Shown: positions 22,201 through 32,644 of the stretch, piece by piece
Layout of the letters: each line of letters starts with the position of its first letter
Position numbering within the stretch: the stretch's first letter is position 1
Source of the DNA: Schizochytrium sp. CCTCC M209059
Lineage: Eukaryota > Sar > Bigyra > Thraustochytrida > Thraustochytriidae
Length of the DNA: 64,000 nt
Direction of reading: 5' to 3'
Assembly (NCBI GenBank): GCA_000818945.1
Contig: KN805379.1
Location: forward strand, 264,391 to 328,390
Notes under the pieces: generated by a model
What the model was told of the DNA's origin: nothing
What the model saw: only the letters and a program-made list of their open reading frames with translations
Databases searched by the model: none
Made by a program: the position numbers and the translations under genes

Positions 22201-22464
22201 ATTCGTCTCGAGGCAGAACAAATGCCAAAATTTACAGAGATGCGCATCGTGAAACGTTTGCACGTGGCCAAGGATCGGGAGACGATGACGCTCGACCACA
22301 AGATTCACTTGTTTGACGACAAGTCCGCTCCCGGTTGGGATGACGCCGAAGCGCTGCAAAAGCTCTTCAGCCCTGACCAAAAGACTTGCGTCGTCTCCTA
22401 TTCGACAAAGTACATCAAGGTTTCTGATCAAGGTCTCGACGAGGTTCTCGAGCTCTTTGACTAG
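19259..22464 (+). CDS. novel paralog family member 1 (YQRNNK-domain protein), spans assembly gap
   Basis: ATG 19259 opens a frame (MEATFEEEFKPRYQRNNKRS) that reaches the N-run at 19421-19599; the homologous sequence resumes in a different frame after the gap. The 27 bases before the gap (19394-19420) are identical to the 27 after it (19600-19626); collapsing them restores one frame of about 999 codons. Visible parts are an N-terminal Cys-rich domain (KNIRCFPSC, SGFCG), a conserved LGWHYGWVSSKHTCDAMHCF block, SPSFQLFSRRRQ with a basic tail, a long Ser/Pro/acidic linker including a poly-Ser run, a conserved central region (YGLLFVDPYYPPSKRVAAM, QDFGSCSGEF), and a C-terminal beta-rich domain starting FDLTGTWVQ. 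The family is unknown to me. It is tail-to-tail with paralog 2. Confidence 0.8.
19421..19599. other. assembly gap (179 N), probably artificial
   Basis: Unknown bases directly flanked by a 27-bp perfect duplication (19394-19420 and 19600-19626). The duplication has the form of two unmerged overlapping contig ends, so little or no sequence is likely to be missing. Confidence 0.9.
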
Positions 22465-22913
22465 ACGAGGACCACGGGAAGCCGCGCAGTCTTTACCAGG
22501 CGTGGACTATCCCACCATGTGTTAGCCAAAATCTCTTTCAATAAATGTATATCTTCTCAGTCATGGATGCTGCTTCCTTTTCCCTTTTCTTTTCTTATCT
22601 CTCCGGGCTTGAACGAGGCTCATCACCCTGTCATTCTTGTGCGTTCTTTACCAATTTTATAAAATTAGTGCCAAGATCTCTGCAAAAGCCAGGAAAAGAA
22701 GCAAAAGGACGAAGATAAGGCGAATCAAAGACAAGACAAGCAATGGAGAGAGCTAGATCAAAAAAAGAGATAACAGAGTTCATATCGTTTACATTTCGCA
22801 CCACCACATAAAAAAGAATAATCGCTCAGGGAATCTCGTGTGCGATGGCTACGTGCATGCACGCACGCATGCACATCTATCATCCCCCTATCGATCTCAC
22901 ACCTTGTTCTGCT
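22465..22913. other. convergent 3' spacer between paralogs 1 and 2
   Basis: AT-richer, purine-rich spacer with AATAAATG just after the paralog 1 stop (about 22540). No gene is visible. Confidence 0.6.
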
Positions 22914-25661
22914 TTACAAGAGATCAAGAATTAAGTCCGTGTCCGCTTGGTTCAAATAGCAGCGCATGAACTTGTGCCGCATTTTGACCCCGGTAAACTT
23001 GTATTCCTGCGTGCCTGTGAGCGTCTGCAGCTCTGAGGTTTTGTCCATGCGCGGCGCCAAAGCGGCCCTCGGGAAAATGTGAAAGTAATCCTCCATGGTC
23101 AAGTGCTGCCTGCTGTGAGAGATAATGAAGCGTTTGTGAATGCGCAGTTGAGGAACGTCACCCGGCTTGACATGTTGTTGAAAAAATTTGGACAAGCGCT
23201 GGGCCGAGGCCGTGTTTGGCTCTCCGTCACGACGACGAATCGTATCGCACGCTAGCTCACTGATCGCCTCCGCAAAAAGCGGCCCACCAATCACGACATT
23301 GACGCAATGCTGCCCATCTTTCTCCACGGAGAGCCACCCGACAATGAGCTTATTCTGCGAAAGAGGGTGGACTCCAGCATACCCGACCACCATTGGCATG
23401 GACGGTCGCCAGCAATGCGGCTTACCCTTGAGATTGGCAACGAGGCGCGGATCCGCGAGCAGCATTTGCTGCCCTCGCGAGGTAAAGGTCTCTTCAGTAA
23501 TGTGGACCTCGATCTTGGAGAGCATTGTTGTGAACACGCGATTGTAAAATCCACCGACGTTCACACCAGCACAGATTGAAAGCAACGCGCCCATTCCCTC
23601 GCTGCCCTGTTTGAAACCAGGTTCATCCACAGGACCCAGGAGGATCCATGTGCCATTAATGTCCCAACCAGGCGCAACAGGGGCCTCGAGGTCTCGCGCC
23701 GAGGACTGTGCGCGCGTACGCTGGTCGGAAACGATGCGGTTGCAGACGATTCTGCGCATGATGCCTCGGCGCACGACCATGAGGTCCTTTGCATACTGGC
23801 ACCGCTGCGTATCATCTACAAATTTGCCTTCGCGAGACCCGTAGTCTTGTTTTTCAAAGTTATCAAGCGACCCATACAACTGCATATGAATAAAGGCAGC
23901 AGCACGAGGCGATGGGGGGTAGTACGGGTCGGGCGTCGCGACACCATGCCGCGCTGCTAGATCCATGGACTCAATGTAGGGTTCCAAGCGCTGGCCCGTA
24001 TTTACGATGGCTGACATCATAATGTTGCGAAAGGCCTGACGCAGCATGCCAAAGATGCTTGTTTCGTGGTCCGGATCGTCCACTTTGGTAGGATCATATG
24101 TTTGGTCTTCGCGTTTTGCGGACCATACAAAGTTCACATCACGCTCGCGTTCGATCTGCGCCTTGAGTCTCTTGATGCCCTCGGGCGACGAATAGGAGGC
24201 CACGATATCGTTGAAGGCCTTGTTATCCTTGGCAAGTCGAATCACGCACTCGGAAATGGACTCGACACCCTCGATGATCATATCAATGCGTTGCGGATCG
24301 TGAGCGTAACTTGATTCGCGCATGAGTATCTCGCGCAGCTGTTGCATGCCATCGGACATGTTGGTCACATTGCTGGGGGGGTTCTCCCCAGCGGGATTGG
24401 AAGGCGCGAAGCCTGGTTTCAAGAATCCGAGGTCCACATTTGGGACAGATCGCGCCATGCCAGCATCGCCGCGCACCTCCTCGCCCATCAAGGTGTGTGG
24501 CATGGATGGAACGGGCATTCCGTTGATGGTGGTATTGCTGATCTTGCTACGGCCGCCGCCGCCGCCGCCGCCGATGCCGCCGCCGCCGATGCCGCCGTTA
24601 TTAATGTCGTTGTAATTGTTATTTACACTCGGCTTGCCGGTATATGCGGGGTCCCAGAGATGTGGATCAACGTACTGCGGCCCGCTAAATGCCTCGCTGA
24701 CGTCCATTTCCAGACCTTGGCTGATACCACCCGCTGCAGAGGGACCGCTCGAGTCCATGAGACCGTGCATGGGGCCGTTATTGTTTGCGGCCTCATTCGA
24801 GACGTCCGTTGTGCGATCTGTGTCATCCCAGCACCCCTCATTGCCGCTCGCAAACTGGAATATAAAATACGTGAGGCGATCCAGCGTGCGATTCAACATA
24901 TTTTGCCGAGGGTAGTTGTCCATGAGAGTGTCCAGTATCTTGGAGTCCATGGCGGCTGAGGCGAGCTCGCGAAGCGGCATCGTCATGGACGAGTTACTGT
25001 CTAATTGAGACGTTGAGGGGGCTTTGGGAGCCTCCACTTTGGCTCGCTTTGCTGCCGGAGGTGGAGTTGGGACATCGTCCCCATGGGTGCTTGCGTCGGC
25101 GGCCTCCTCCTTGAGAACACCCCGCTGTCTCCTGCGGCTGTAGACCTGGAAGACGGGGGAAGACACTGAGCCAACATAGACAAGGTCAGGACTGTCGGCC
25201 TTGAGCTTGAAGATGTAGGCGCGAAAGCAATGGTAGCTGTCGCACGAGTGTTTGTTTGCGCGCCATCCGTAGTGCCAACCGCCGAGTTGTCTGTTGAAGG
25301 CAATGGAGAAGCTGTTATCGTCTTGCAAGCGGACGTCGCCAGCAAGCCAAGGCAGCTTGGGCAGCGCTGCAGTGCGCTCCTTAGCCTGGGCCTCGGCGAG
25401 CGGAAGCGTTGTGTTGGGCCGCATGAGCTCCTTGGTCCCGCAGATGATGAACTCACCATAGGCTCGGTACTCCGTCTCTGCATCAAGAACCGGGAGATCT
25501 TGTACGATGCAGGTGAGCGAGGTGCCGCAGAACCCGCTGTCACGATGCCCGCTCACGGAGCATGTTGGGTAGCATCTCAAGTTTTTCTGGCCCCCGAACT
25601 TGTTATTGCGTTGGTACCGCTCCTTGAAGGACTCCTTGCCGACCCATTCTGCGCGCAGCAT
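22914..25661 (-). CDS. novel paralog family member 2 (YQRNNK-domain protein)
   Basis: This 915-aa intact frame starts at ATG 25661 (MLRAEWVGKESFKERYQRNN) and is collinear with paralog 1. It has the N-terminal Cys-rich domain (KNLRCYPTC, DSGFCG), LGGWHYGWRANKHSCDSYHCF at about 140-160, SSPVFQVYSRRRQRG, and the basic segment PPAAKRAKVEAPK that looks like a nuclear localisation signal. A disordered middle with Gly-rich runs (about 365-385) follows, then the central block (LAARHGVATPDPYYPPSPRA, QDYGSREGKFVDD) and a C-terminal domain beginning GWDINGTWILL. The shared Cys/His residues in the first 160 positions could bind zinc. A nuclear role is suggested by the basic segments but unproven. The start is supported by the conserved distance to YQRNNK in all three paralogs. 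Confidence 0.85.
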   Translation of the reverse strand: MLRAEWVGKESFKERYQRNNKFGGQKNLRCYPTCSVSGHRDSGFCGTSLTCIVQDLPVLDAETEYRAYGEFIICGTKELMRPNTTLPLAEAQAKERTAALPKLPWLAGDVRLQDDNSFSIAFNRQLGGWHYGWRANKHSCDSYHCFRAYIFKLKADSPDLVYVGSVSSPVFQVYSRRRQRGVLKEEAADASTHGDDVPTPPPAAKRAKVEAPKAPSTSQLDSNSSMTMPLRELASAAMDSKILDTLMDNYPRQNMLNRTLDRLTYFIFQFASGNEGCWDDTDRTTDVSNEAANNNGPMHGLMDSSGPSAAGGISQGLEMDVSEAFSGPQYVDPHLWDPAYTGKPSVNNNYNDINNGGIGGGGIGGGGGGGRSKISNTTINGMPVPSMPHTLMGEEVRGDAGMARSVPNVDLGFLKPGFAPSNPAGENPPSNVTNMSDGMQQLREILMRESSYAHDPQRIDMIIEGVESISECVIRLAKDNKAFNDIVASYSSPEGIKRLKAQIERERDVNFVWSAKREDQTYDPTKVDDPDHETSIFGMLRQAFRNIMMSAIVNTGQRLEPYIESMDLAARHGVATPDPYYPPSPRAAAFIHMQLYGSLDNFEKQDYGSREGKFVDDTQRCQYAKDLMVVRRGIMRRIVCNRIVSDQRTRAQSSARDLEAPVAPGWDINGTWILLGPVDEPGFKQGSEGMGALLSICAGVNVGGFYNRVFTTMLSKIEVHITEETFTSRGQQMLLADPRLVANLKGKPHCWRPSMPMVVGYAGVHPLSQNKLIVGWLSVEKDGQHCVNVVIGGPLFAEAISELACDTIRRRDGEPNTASAQRLSKFFQQHVKPGDVPQLRIHKRFIISHSRQHLTMEDYFHIFPRAALAPRMDKTSELQTLTGTQEYKFTGVKMRHKFMRCYLNQADTDLILDLL

Positions 25662-26050
25662 TTTGCTTTTCTATGGCCCGCGAGTATGCGAGCGGATGAG
25701 CGAAATAGAGGGAGGAGGAGAGAGAAAGAGACACCAAGCTCCTTCTCGCAAGCTCCCCCCGCTCGCCCCCGCCTGCGCCGCCTCGCCAAGAGCTCAGAGC
25801 TCGCGTCGCAGTCGAGATGAATGGAGGGACGACCTCGGTGAATTCGATGTCGACCGCCGCCAAGAGCTCGAGATGGTTGCTTTCTTCTCCTCCCCCGTCG
25901 CAGCCTGCGCTGCAGGTCGGCGAGGGTCCGCGTCGGTCTCCACCAATGGGTCCCCGCGGGGCGAGCGAGCGTGCGAGCGAGCAAGCGGACGTGCAAGCGG
26001 ACGTGCGTGCGTGCGTGCGTGCGTCTCCACTCGTCCAGGTCTGTGATCAG

Positions 26051-26086
<36 letters not shown>

Positions 26087-29000
26087 TCCGAGTCCGAGAC
26101 CTTGTTGTTTTTTTGTTCTTTCTTTCGTTCTTTTCATTCGTCGTACTACTATGCTAGATCTATGCGCGTTCTTTTTGCCGTCCCCGTCAGCCAGGCCTCG
26201 CGTTACGCACTTGCGTCTCTATATTCCGCACTTGCGGCCCTGCGATAATTCACTTACACGAACCTCTGTCCCAGGCTAGGGTTCCGCCTAGGACTCGGAC
26301 TCCCGTTCCACTTCCGTTCTCTTTTGTTCCCACCCGCGCCTGAACTAGCCGCGGAAGCGTTCCAATCCACCGCTGGGCCTCACTCCGGCCTCCGTCCGCC
26401 CTATCCCGCAGCTCGACTTCGCACGCGCGCTGTGGAGAGATACACGCAGGGTGTCGCTCTAAGGCGTGATATAGCTGCGGGACTGCTGTGTGGTCGTCTG
26501 CTAACTGTGAACCGGCAAAGAGCTTCGAGACTCGGAACGTTGTTTCGAGGAAGGGCAGAGAGCCTCTCCTCGGCCGCACCCTTCGCCACTTCCCGCCTCG
26601 ATTCTGGCGGCAGTGCAGCTGCTACTGTTGAGGTCTGCAGCCTGCTGTAGCTTCTGTTGCTGCCCGAGGCAGAATTCGGCTTATCCTAATCTAAAAATTC
26701 ACACGCCGATGATCCGCTCCCACACAATCTGTAGACCGTCCTTTTTTTTCCCTTCTCGCGATCGCGTTCAGCGCCACGCCAGCCACACCGTCATCGGCAA
26801 TCGCGACCGTCCGTGGGTGTCAATAGCAATCCAGTCGGCAAGTGCCGACTCCGACCCGTTTAAGCTTGACAGCAAGCAAGTAACACCAACCGGGGGCCGA
26901 AGCCACCCAGCCACCCAGCCAACCAGCCATCCAGCCACCCACCCACCTAGCTACCCAACAACCCAGCCTCAAAGGACATTGAAGAATCAACCAAGCAAAC
27001 AACCAAGCAAACATCCATGCAAACGATCGAAAGACACCGGATTTGCATCGATACGAGGACTATCTGCGCCGGTGCCGCACGCGGATTTTTCGGGCGATAC
27101 GCGCAGTGACGTACAAGCGCAGGAAGGATCTGCCTTGTCCCTTGGCCTGCGAAACCTTTTCGTTCCCTGACAGTGAACCATCCCGTCGCGACATGGATGG
27201 AAACCTGGGAAGGAGACCCTGGTACGAGGAACGCTTCACCGTCGGAGTCCAGGCGGAAACCGTTAGGGTGGAGATTGGAGTGCCTGCCCCTACTGCGGAG
27301 GGGATCGTCATCAATATGATCATCGCCGTGTGAGCGACTCTGCCACGAAAAATTAGACGTACTGAGCGACGAACAACGCATTGTGGTCTGACAGACTGAG
27401 AGTAAAGACGTGACTCTCGATTCGGCTCATGGGAATCATTAACCAACAATAAATGAACCCATGCGGAGGTGGTCCTAATGTTGAAGAAAAAATAAGGCTT
27501 GCGATCGCCCGAGCAAGGAAGAATAAGGGCTTGAAAGTCGTTCATGTTGCCTCAACTTTAGTATCTCGAAAATACCAAGAAGACACCTGCGCAAAGGCTA
27601 AATCGCGAATCTTCGAAAGTAGAGACGGAAGGCGACCCACGAGCCTTGCGATACAGTAAACAGGAGAGGCAGGTATTGCAAGCCACGGGGACAAAGCTAG
27701 CGGCGCGACAAATCTCAAGATGCTGTCAGGTGATACATTTGGTAGACAGAGAGAAATTCGTGCAGCGGATCAATACGGTCAGTAAAACTAAAACGACAAC
27801 ACGAGGCAGCAAGATGTGACTTTTCTCTTCGCTCCTAGTGAATTTATCTCTGGGCAAAAGCGAGTGTCCGGAAAGCATGATGTCCAAAAGCCCTGCAAGC
27901 AATCGGGTAAACAAGTTGTTGTTATTTGGAAACGCAGGATTTGCGTCCCACGCACGCATCCTAAAGACGATCTGTCCATCCCCATGATTGCTCGAGGTTG
28001 ATGGAGTTTTCGAAAGACAACAAAACGCATGATCTAATGAAGAGCCTTACGCTTTGTGCTATGTCTCGAGGCATTGACAGATACTTCCGCTAAGTCCTTC
28101 AACGAATATGGGAAATCAGTGACGTTTTGAAGGCCAGTAAGTTTGTGCAAGTACGCGGGACTGCGTCAGAGTGCCTGCTTAAGGTTGCCAGTGTAAAACC
28201 AGACCAGGTTTCCGGGCCAAAGCTCAGCTCGTCTCGCTCCAGCGTGGCCTCTCGAGCAATATTCATTCCGTAGCTTCGGAGGAACACCGATTGCATCGCG
28301 CGAATCGAGCCTCAGTCATGGCAGGGCCAGCTCTGTCCCGTGCGCCTTCACTGTGATGCTCGCTTTTACAGTCCCGTTCAAGAAACGCATTCGTTCACCG
28401 GCCGGCCTCTTTCCCTCCAGGCCTAGCAGGGAGAGGACCGAAACAAATTTCTGTCCAGATCGCACAGCTCCGCATGAGACTAGGATTTAGACTGGGGAAA
28501 AGGCATCACAAAGGCAATCTCCGGCGCGATGGCTGACGCGGTCAACCGCAAAAGGACCGGTGTACTTTGCGGAGGGAGATCTGCCTTCCCGTTCCTTTCC
28601 TGTGCCCTATGTTCGACCTACCTACCATAGGCTCCTGCCACCAGCGCCTTGCCTTCACTTCTCCGCGAGCGAGCCCAGCTCGCCGCGGCTCTTCTCGGCC
28701 GGGCTCCGCATGTACGAACTAGGCCCCTGCATCATCATCTCATCCCAAGCCATGCCCCGCCGGTTCCAGCGCGCAAGCGAAAGGAAAGCCAGGCGAGGCT
28801 CGCAGCCGTGGCACGCGGCCTCACTTTCGCGCAAACAGACAGCCCGCGCTGGCCCGCGCGGAGCTCTCCGGATGCCGTCGCCGCCGCCGTTTCCCTCCTT
28901 CTCCCCGTGGTCGCTCTCGCCGTCGCCCTCGCCCTCGCCCTCGCCCTACCCGCGCGACAGAAAGACAAAGCGAACGTCGAGGGCGGACGCAGCTGCGCGC

Positions 29001-29626
29001 GTCCCGCCCCCCCTGTTGCTACAAATCAGTGACTAGGGCCTATGCTGAGCAGGCATACTAGTAGTACGTATAGCCCAGGCTACGCAGGGCCTCTGGTATT
29101 TATTCGCTTGTTCCTCGCTGGTCTGGCCGCGCAAGCCGGTGGCCCCGGGTCCGGTGCGGGCGCGGGCTGGAGGGCGACAGGGGCGCGGGCGTACGGGACG
29201 CGGAGAGAGGGGGCAAGCGGTGGTCGACGCGTCTGTCTCTTTACAGGCAGACTTGCGCCAGTTCCTCAACGACGGAGTCGCGACGCGGGCGAGGCGAGGC
29301 GAGGCGAGGCGAGGCGAGGCCAGGCCGCGGGCTCTGCCGCCGAGCCCGCGCGGGCGCGGAGCGCAGGGGCGCGGAGCCCGGCCGCTCGCGCGAAGAGGTG
29401 GACGGAGTCGTGGACGTGGACGCCGACGTGGACTTTGGGGCGTGCGGGAATCCGGTTTGGAAAACATCGAGAGGGTTGAGCCGCTGCCACGAGCCGAGGA
29501 CCTTGGACGAGGAGACCCAGCGCGTTGCCAACGTGAGCTCCGCGCGACGCAGGAGGACGTCGAGGTGACGTAGACGGAGAAGACGACCCGAAGTGAACGA
29601 ACGACTCGCGGGAAGAGCGACGAGCC
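25662..29626. other. long spacer (about 4 kb) between divergent paralogs 2 and 3
   Basis: I see no gene that I can support. It contains GAGC/GTGC runs (about 25965-26030), a TTTC array (26051-26089), CCAGCCAC/CCAACCAAGCAAAC-type low-complexity repeats (26900-27030), a GCCCTC run (about 28918-28950) and a GCGAG array (29290-29320). Short open frames at 27453-27659 and 27816-28001 are protein-like but unrecognised and could be remnants of a mobile element. A TAGGGCCTA near-palindrome is at 29034-29042. Confidence 0.45.
26051..26089. repeat. (TTTC)n microsatellite
   Basis: About nine TTTC units are visible on the plus strand. It lies about 390 bp upstream of paralog 2, on the opposite strand to that gene. 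Confidence 0.9.
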
Positions 29627-32416
29627 ATGAGTCTCGAGCCCATCCACGGCGAGTTCCTGCAGGGCTTTGAGAGCGTGTACCAGCGCAACAATAAGAACTC
29701 GCGGTGCAAGAATCTGCGGTGCTTCCCGCACTGTAGCATTGCGCCCGATGGACAGACGCGACACGTCAAGTCAGGGTTCTGTGGGTCGTTCATCAAGCTT
29801 CACGTCTCGTCGGGGCTGGCGAATCTCAGCAACGGGGACTACGTTCAGGTCTTTGGCCAACTCAATGTAGCCGACGCGCCGAACCAAATGCACGTCGGTG
29901 ACAAAGTTCCTGCCAAGAAAATTGATGCACAGGCCCGGTCTCCGGAGAACCCTCTCAACAGCCTCATTCAAGGTGAAATCACAAACGACGGTGATCGCGG
30001 CACCGTCGTCGTCTTTAATCGCGCGCTGCAGAGCTGGCACTATCCTTGGGCAAGCACGAAAACCACGTGCGATAGCTTCCACTGTTTCGAGGCGCACTTT
30101 TATTTGCAGCGGGCAAACGATGACAGAGACCTCGTTTTCCTTGGGTCTTTGCGCTCGCCAGCCTTTCAGGTTCTCTCGCGACGCAGACAGGCCAGTCTTC
30201 AGCAAAAGCAAGGCGGTGTCAAAAGCGGCGTTTTGACCACCCAGCCCGCTCAAAGCGGTCGAAAACGCGCGGCGCCTGGCAACCAAGGCGTCAATCAAGT
30301 TGATGCCGCGGGAGCCAGCAAAAGACAAACCAAGGTTGTTGACTGGATGCGAATGGCCCAATCTGACAATTCCCCCGAGAAATCGTCGACCCGGGACCGC
30401 GTCAATGCAAGTCCTGGGCCAAGTCCAGCAGAACAGGAAATACCAAATCCGCCTGGGGTTGCTCTTTCATCGCACAACAAGCCCAAGGAAGCGGTTGGAA
30501 TACCGCCCTTGGGCTCCTTGTCTCCCGAATATGAAAAGAATCGCATGCTGGACCGTCTCTTAATGTTTGTCATCTTGTATGGCACGATATCGAATGGGAC
30601 GGACGAAGACACTTTTTCAATGGATGCCGAAGGTGCGAGCTCAAACAATAGCGCTCTTGTCTCAGGAGGTTGGGGACAGCCATTCACATTTGCGGCAAAT
30701 ATGGGAAGAACGAGCTCGAGTAGCAGCGCCAGCTCGAGCTCGAGCTCCTTTACTAACAACCAAAGGTCACGCGGCATTGTGGACAACAGCTTTGGGGCGG
30801 CTGCGGCCGCTGCCGCGGCACAAGATAAAGACTGCCTCGACGACCTGGAGCTAGACGTCTTTCTGCAGGATCTCGATTTTGACATTAGCGGTGGGGGCCC
30901 AGGCGTAGAGACTTCCGGCGACGACGCGCGCAGCGCTAGCAGCTCAACCAGGCCGAGCGAGCCAAGCGAGGGAATGCGCTGCCTGGAGAAAGTTCTTGTG
31001 CGGCACGGCGGGATGCAACTTGCCGTGGCGCGGGACATTATTGATAGCCTCGACAGCCTTTGCGTCGTGATGCTCAAGCTGGCCAAGCAAGGTCTGCCAG
31101 AGCACGATGAAATGGTCCGATATTGGTCTGCGAATCTGCCCATGCTCAAGGCCCAGATCCAGCGTGAGAAAGAAGAGTACTCTTGGTCGATGGAGCGCGA
31201 ATACGGGACATACGTGCGGGGCAGGTCGTGCAACGACGCGGAGAATTCCATCTTTGGCGAGATGCGCCAAACGATGCGCAACTATGCAGAGCGCTCCCTC
31301 AATGAGGCCGGCCTGGACAGGGCTCAGATTTCGCGCGCAATGCACTTGGCAGCGTGCTCCGGTCTTCTCAAATTCGAGCCCTTTCGGCCCCCGCCGTTGG
31401 ACATTCGATCAAAGCTCAAGAGCGCCTGCGCAATCTTTCCAAGCATCTCTGAAGCGGACATCAAAGCCCTCGTGGACGATGTACCCGCGGAATACTTTGC
31501 TAATGAGGCGCAGCAAGTTGTCTTTTGTAAAATGCTGATGCGCGTGCGACGCGCGACCTTTCTTCGGGCTCTTGCCAATCGAATTGTCGAAGACCAACGC
31601 ATCCGCGCACGTCTTTCGCGCAGAAAGCGTCTCCCTGTGCACCCAGACTGGAATATCAGCGGTCGCTGGATAAAAGTCAACTCCAAAGACATGAACTCGA
31701 AGTCGCGAGACCTTGCGCTTCTGATTGGTTCTTTTCGGGGCCTCACCGTGAGCGACTTTACAGCTGAAATCCTTCGGTGCTCCTGGGATTGCATCCGCGT
31801 TTCCATAAGTTCTGACCTGCTCTGCATTCAAGGAGTTCCTCTCCTTTTTTCCAACTCACTCTGGGCGACTCCCTTTGGCGAAGTTACCAAGATGGGTATG
31901 CAAGAGCCACTTCCTTTGGGACCTATCATGGAGGAGCGGTTCATGAATTGCTGGACCTCACGGGAGCAAGACGGTACCGCTGTGGTAAATATTGTCATGG
32001 GCACGGCGCCTGGGCGCGTGGAACCCAACAATTCTGCGTTTTCGGAGGAGCATCCAGAGACTCGAGTGAGTCGAGGACTTCCTTTCCACGACGACGAAAA
32101 TGGCCCTTCAGAGCGCGTTACAGCTGCTGTAAACCTGCAGCGAACCATTCGAAACTTTATCATTGAAAACAATGGCATGAACGCTAGTCCTGTGGTACGC
32201 GTCTTCATGCGCCTTTGCAAGCGCCCTGGCGAGACCTCGAGTCTAAACATGACTCGTTCCATGTACTTTTTCGCCAGTGAAAAGGACGCGCCCCCAATGG
32301 ACTCTGTGCCGGAGCTTATGAAGCTTCCAACTGGATGCTTCAAGGCGCTTCAGTTCCTGGCTGGCGAGATCACTTACATTTCCGCGGGTGGAAGAGGGGA
32401 CGGCTCTTGGATCTAA
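29627..32416 (+). CDS. novel paralog family member 3 (YQRNNK-domain protein), most diverged
   Basis: This 929-aa frame starts at ATG 29627 (MSLEPIHGEFLQGFESVYQR). Conserved features are YQRNNK at 18-23, KNLRCFPHC, KSGFCG, WHYPWASTKTTCDSFHCF (Gly of the other copies replaced by Pro) and SPAFQVLSRRRQ. A Ser-rich linker with poly-Ser and poly-Ala stretches follows (about 365-400). The central block aligns only loosely (LAACSGLLKFEPFRPPPLD) and lacks the YYPPS and QDYGS motifs. Before the C-terminal domain it shares EDQRIRARLSRRKRLPVHPD with paralog 2 (there DQRTRAQ), then WNISGRWIKV. Together with paralogs 1 and 2 it defines a local gene family in which the N-terminal domain is best conserved. 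The molecular role is unknown. Confidence 0.85.
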   Translation: MSLEPIHGEFLQGFESVYQRNNKNSRCKNLRCFPHCSIAPDGQTRHVKSGFCGSFIKLHVSSGLANLSNGDYVQVFGQLNVADAPNQMHVGDKVPAKKIDAQARSPENPLNSLIQGEITNDGDRGTVVVFNRALQSWHYPWASTKTTCDSFHCFEAHFYLQRANDDRDLVFLGSLRSPAFQVLSRRRQASLQQKQGGVKSGVLTTQPAQSGRKRAAPGNQGVNQVDAAGASKRQTKVVDWMRMAQSDNSPEKSSTRDRVNASPGPSPAEQEIPNPPGVALSSHNKPKEAVGIPPLGSLSPEYEKNRMLDRLLMFVILYGTISNGTDEDTFSMDAEGASSNNSALVSGGWGQPFTFAANMGRTSSSSSASSSSSSFTNNQRSRGIVDNSFGAAAAAAAAQDKDCLDDLELDVFLQDLDFDISGGGPGVETSGDDARSASSSTRPSEPSEGMRCLEKVLVRHGGMQLAVARDIIDSLDSLCVVMLKLAKQGLPEHDEMVRYWSANLPMLKAQIQREKEEYSWSMEREYGTYVRGRSCNDAENSIFGEMRQTMRNYAERSLNEAGLDRAQISRAMHLAACSGLLKFEPFRPPPLDIRSKLKSACAIFPSISEADIKALVDDVPAEYFANEAQQVVFCKMLMRVRRATFLRALANRIVEDQRIRARLSRRKRLPVHPDWNISGRWIKVNSKDMNSKSRDLALLIGSFRGLTVSDFTAEILRCSWDCIRVSISSDLLCIQGVPLLFSNSLWATPFGEVTKMGMQEPLPLGPIMEERFMNCWTSREQDGTAVVNIVMGTAPGRVEPNNSAFSEEHPETRVSRGLPFHDDENGPSERVTAAVNLQRTIRNFIIENNGMNASPVVRVFMRLCKRPGETSSLNMTRSMYFFASEKDAPPMDSVPELMKLPTGCFKALQFLAGEITYISAGGRGDGSWI

Positions 32417-32644
32417 TTTTCAGAGAATTGGACGAGCTATCCCGAAAGTCAGGTCTCTCAGTTCGCCTCCTTGACCTCTCGTGTAACGAACTCTGCTACT
32501 CGAGCTTGTCATGTCACTGTCATGAATAGATGGAAAGATAGATTATTAGAGCCAAAGCAAGCTTTCATTCTTTATTAGTAGTAGCCCATGGTTCGGCGCA
32601 TCGTGATGAACAAAGAGCTGGCGCTGCAACGGAGCCCCAAGACC

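Noticed and set aside
26613..27170. 185-codon plus frame with Pro/Thr/Ser/Gln repeats
   Set aside because: Encoded by CCAGCCAC-type simple repeats; no domain and no flanking support.
27453..28001. Two short plus frames with protein-like pieces
   Set aside because: Too short, interrupted and not recognised; mentioned only as possible element remnants in the spacer.
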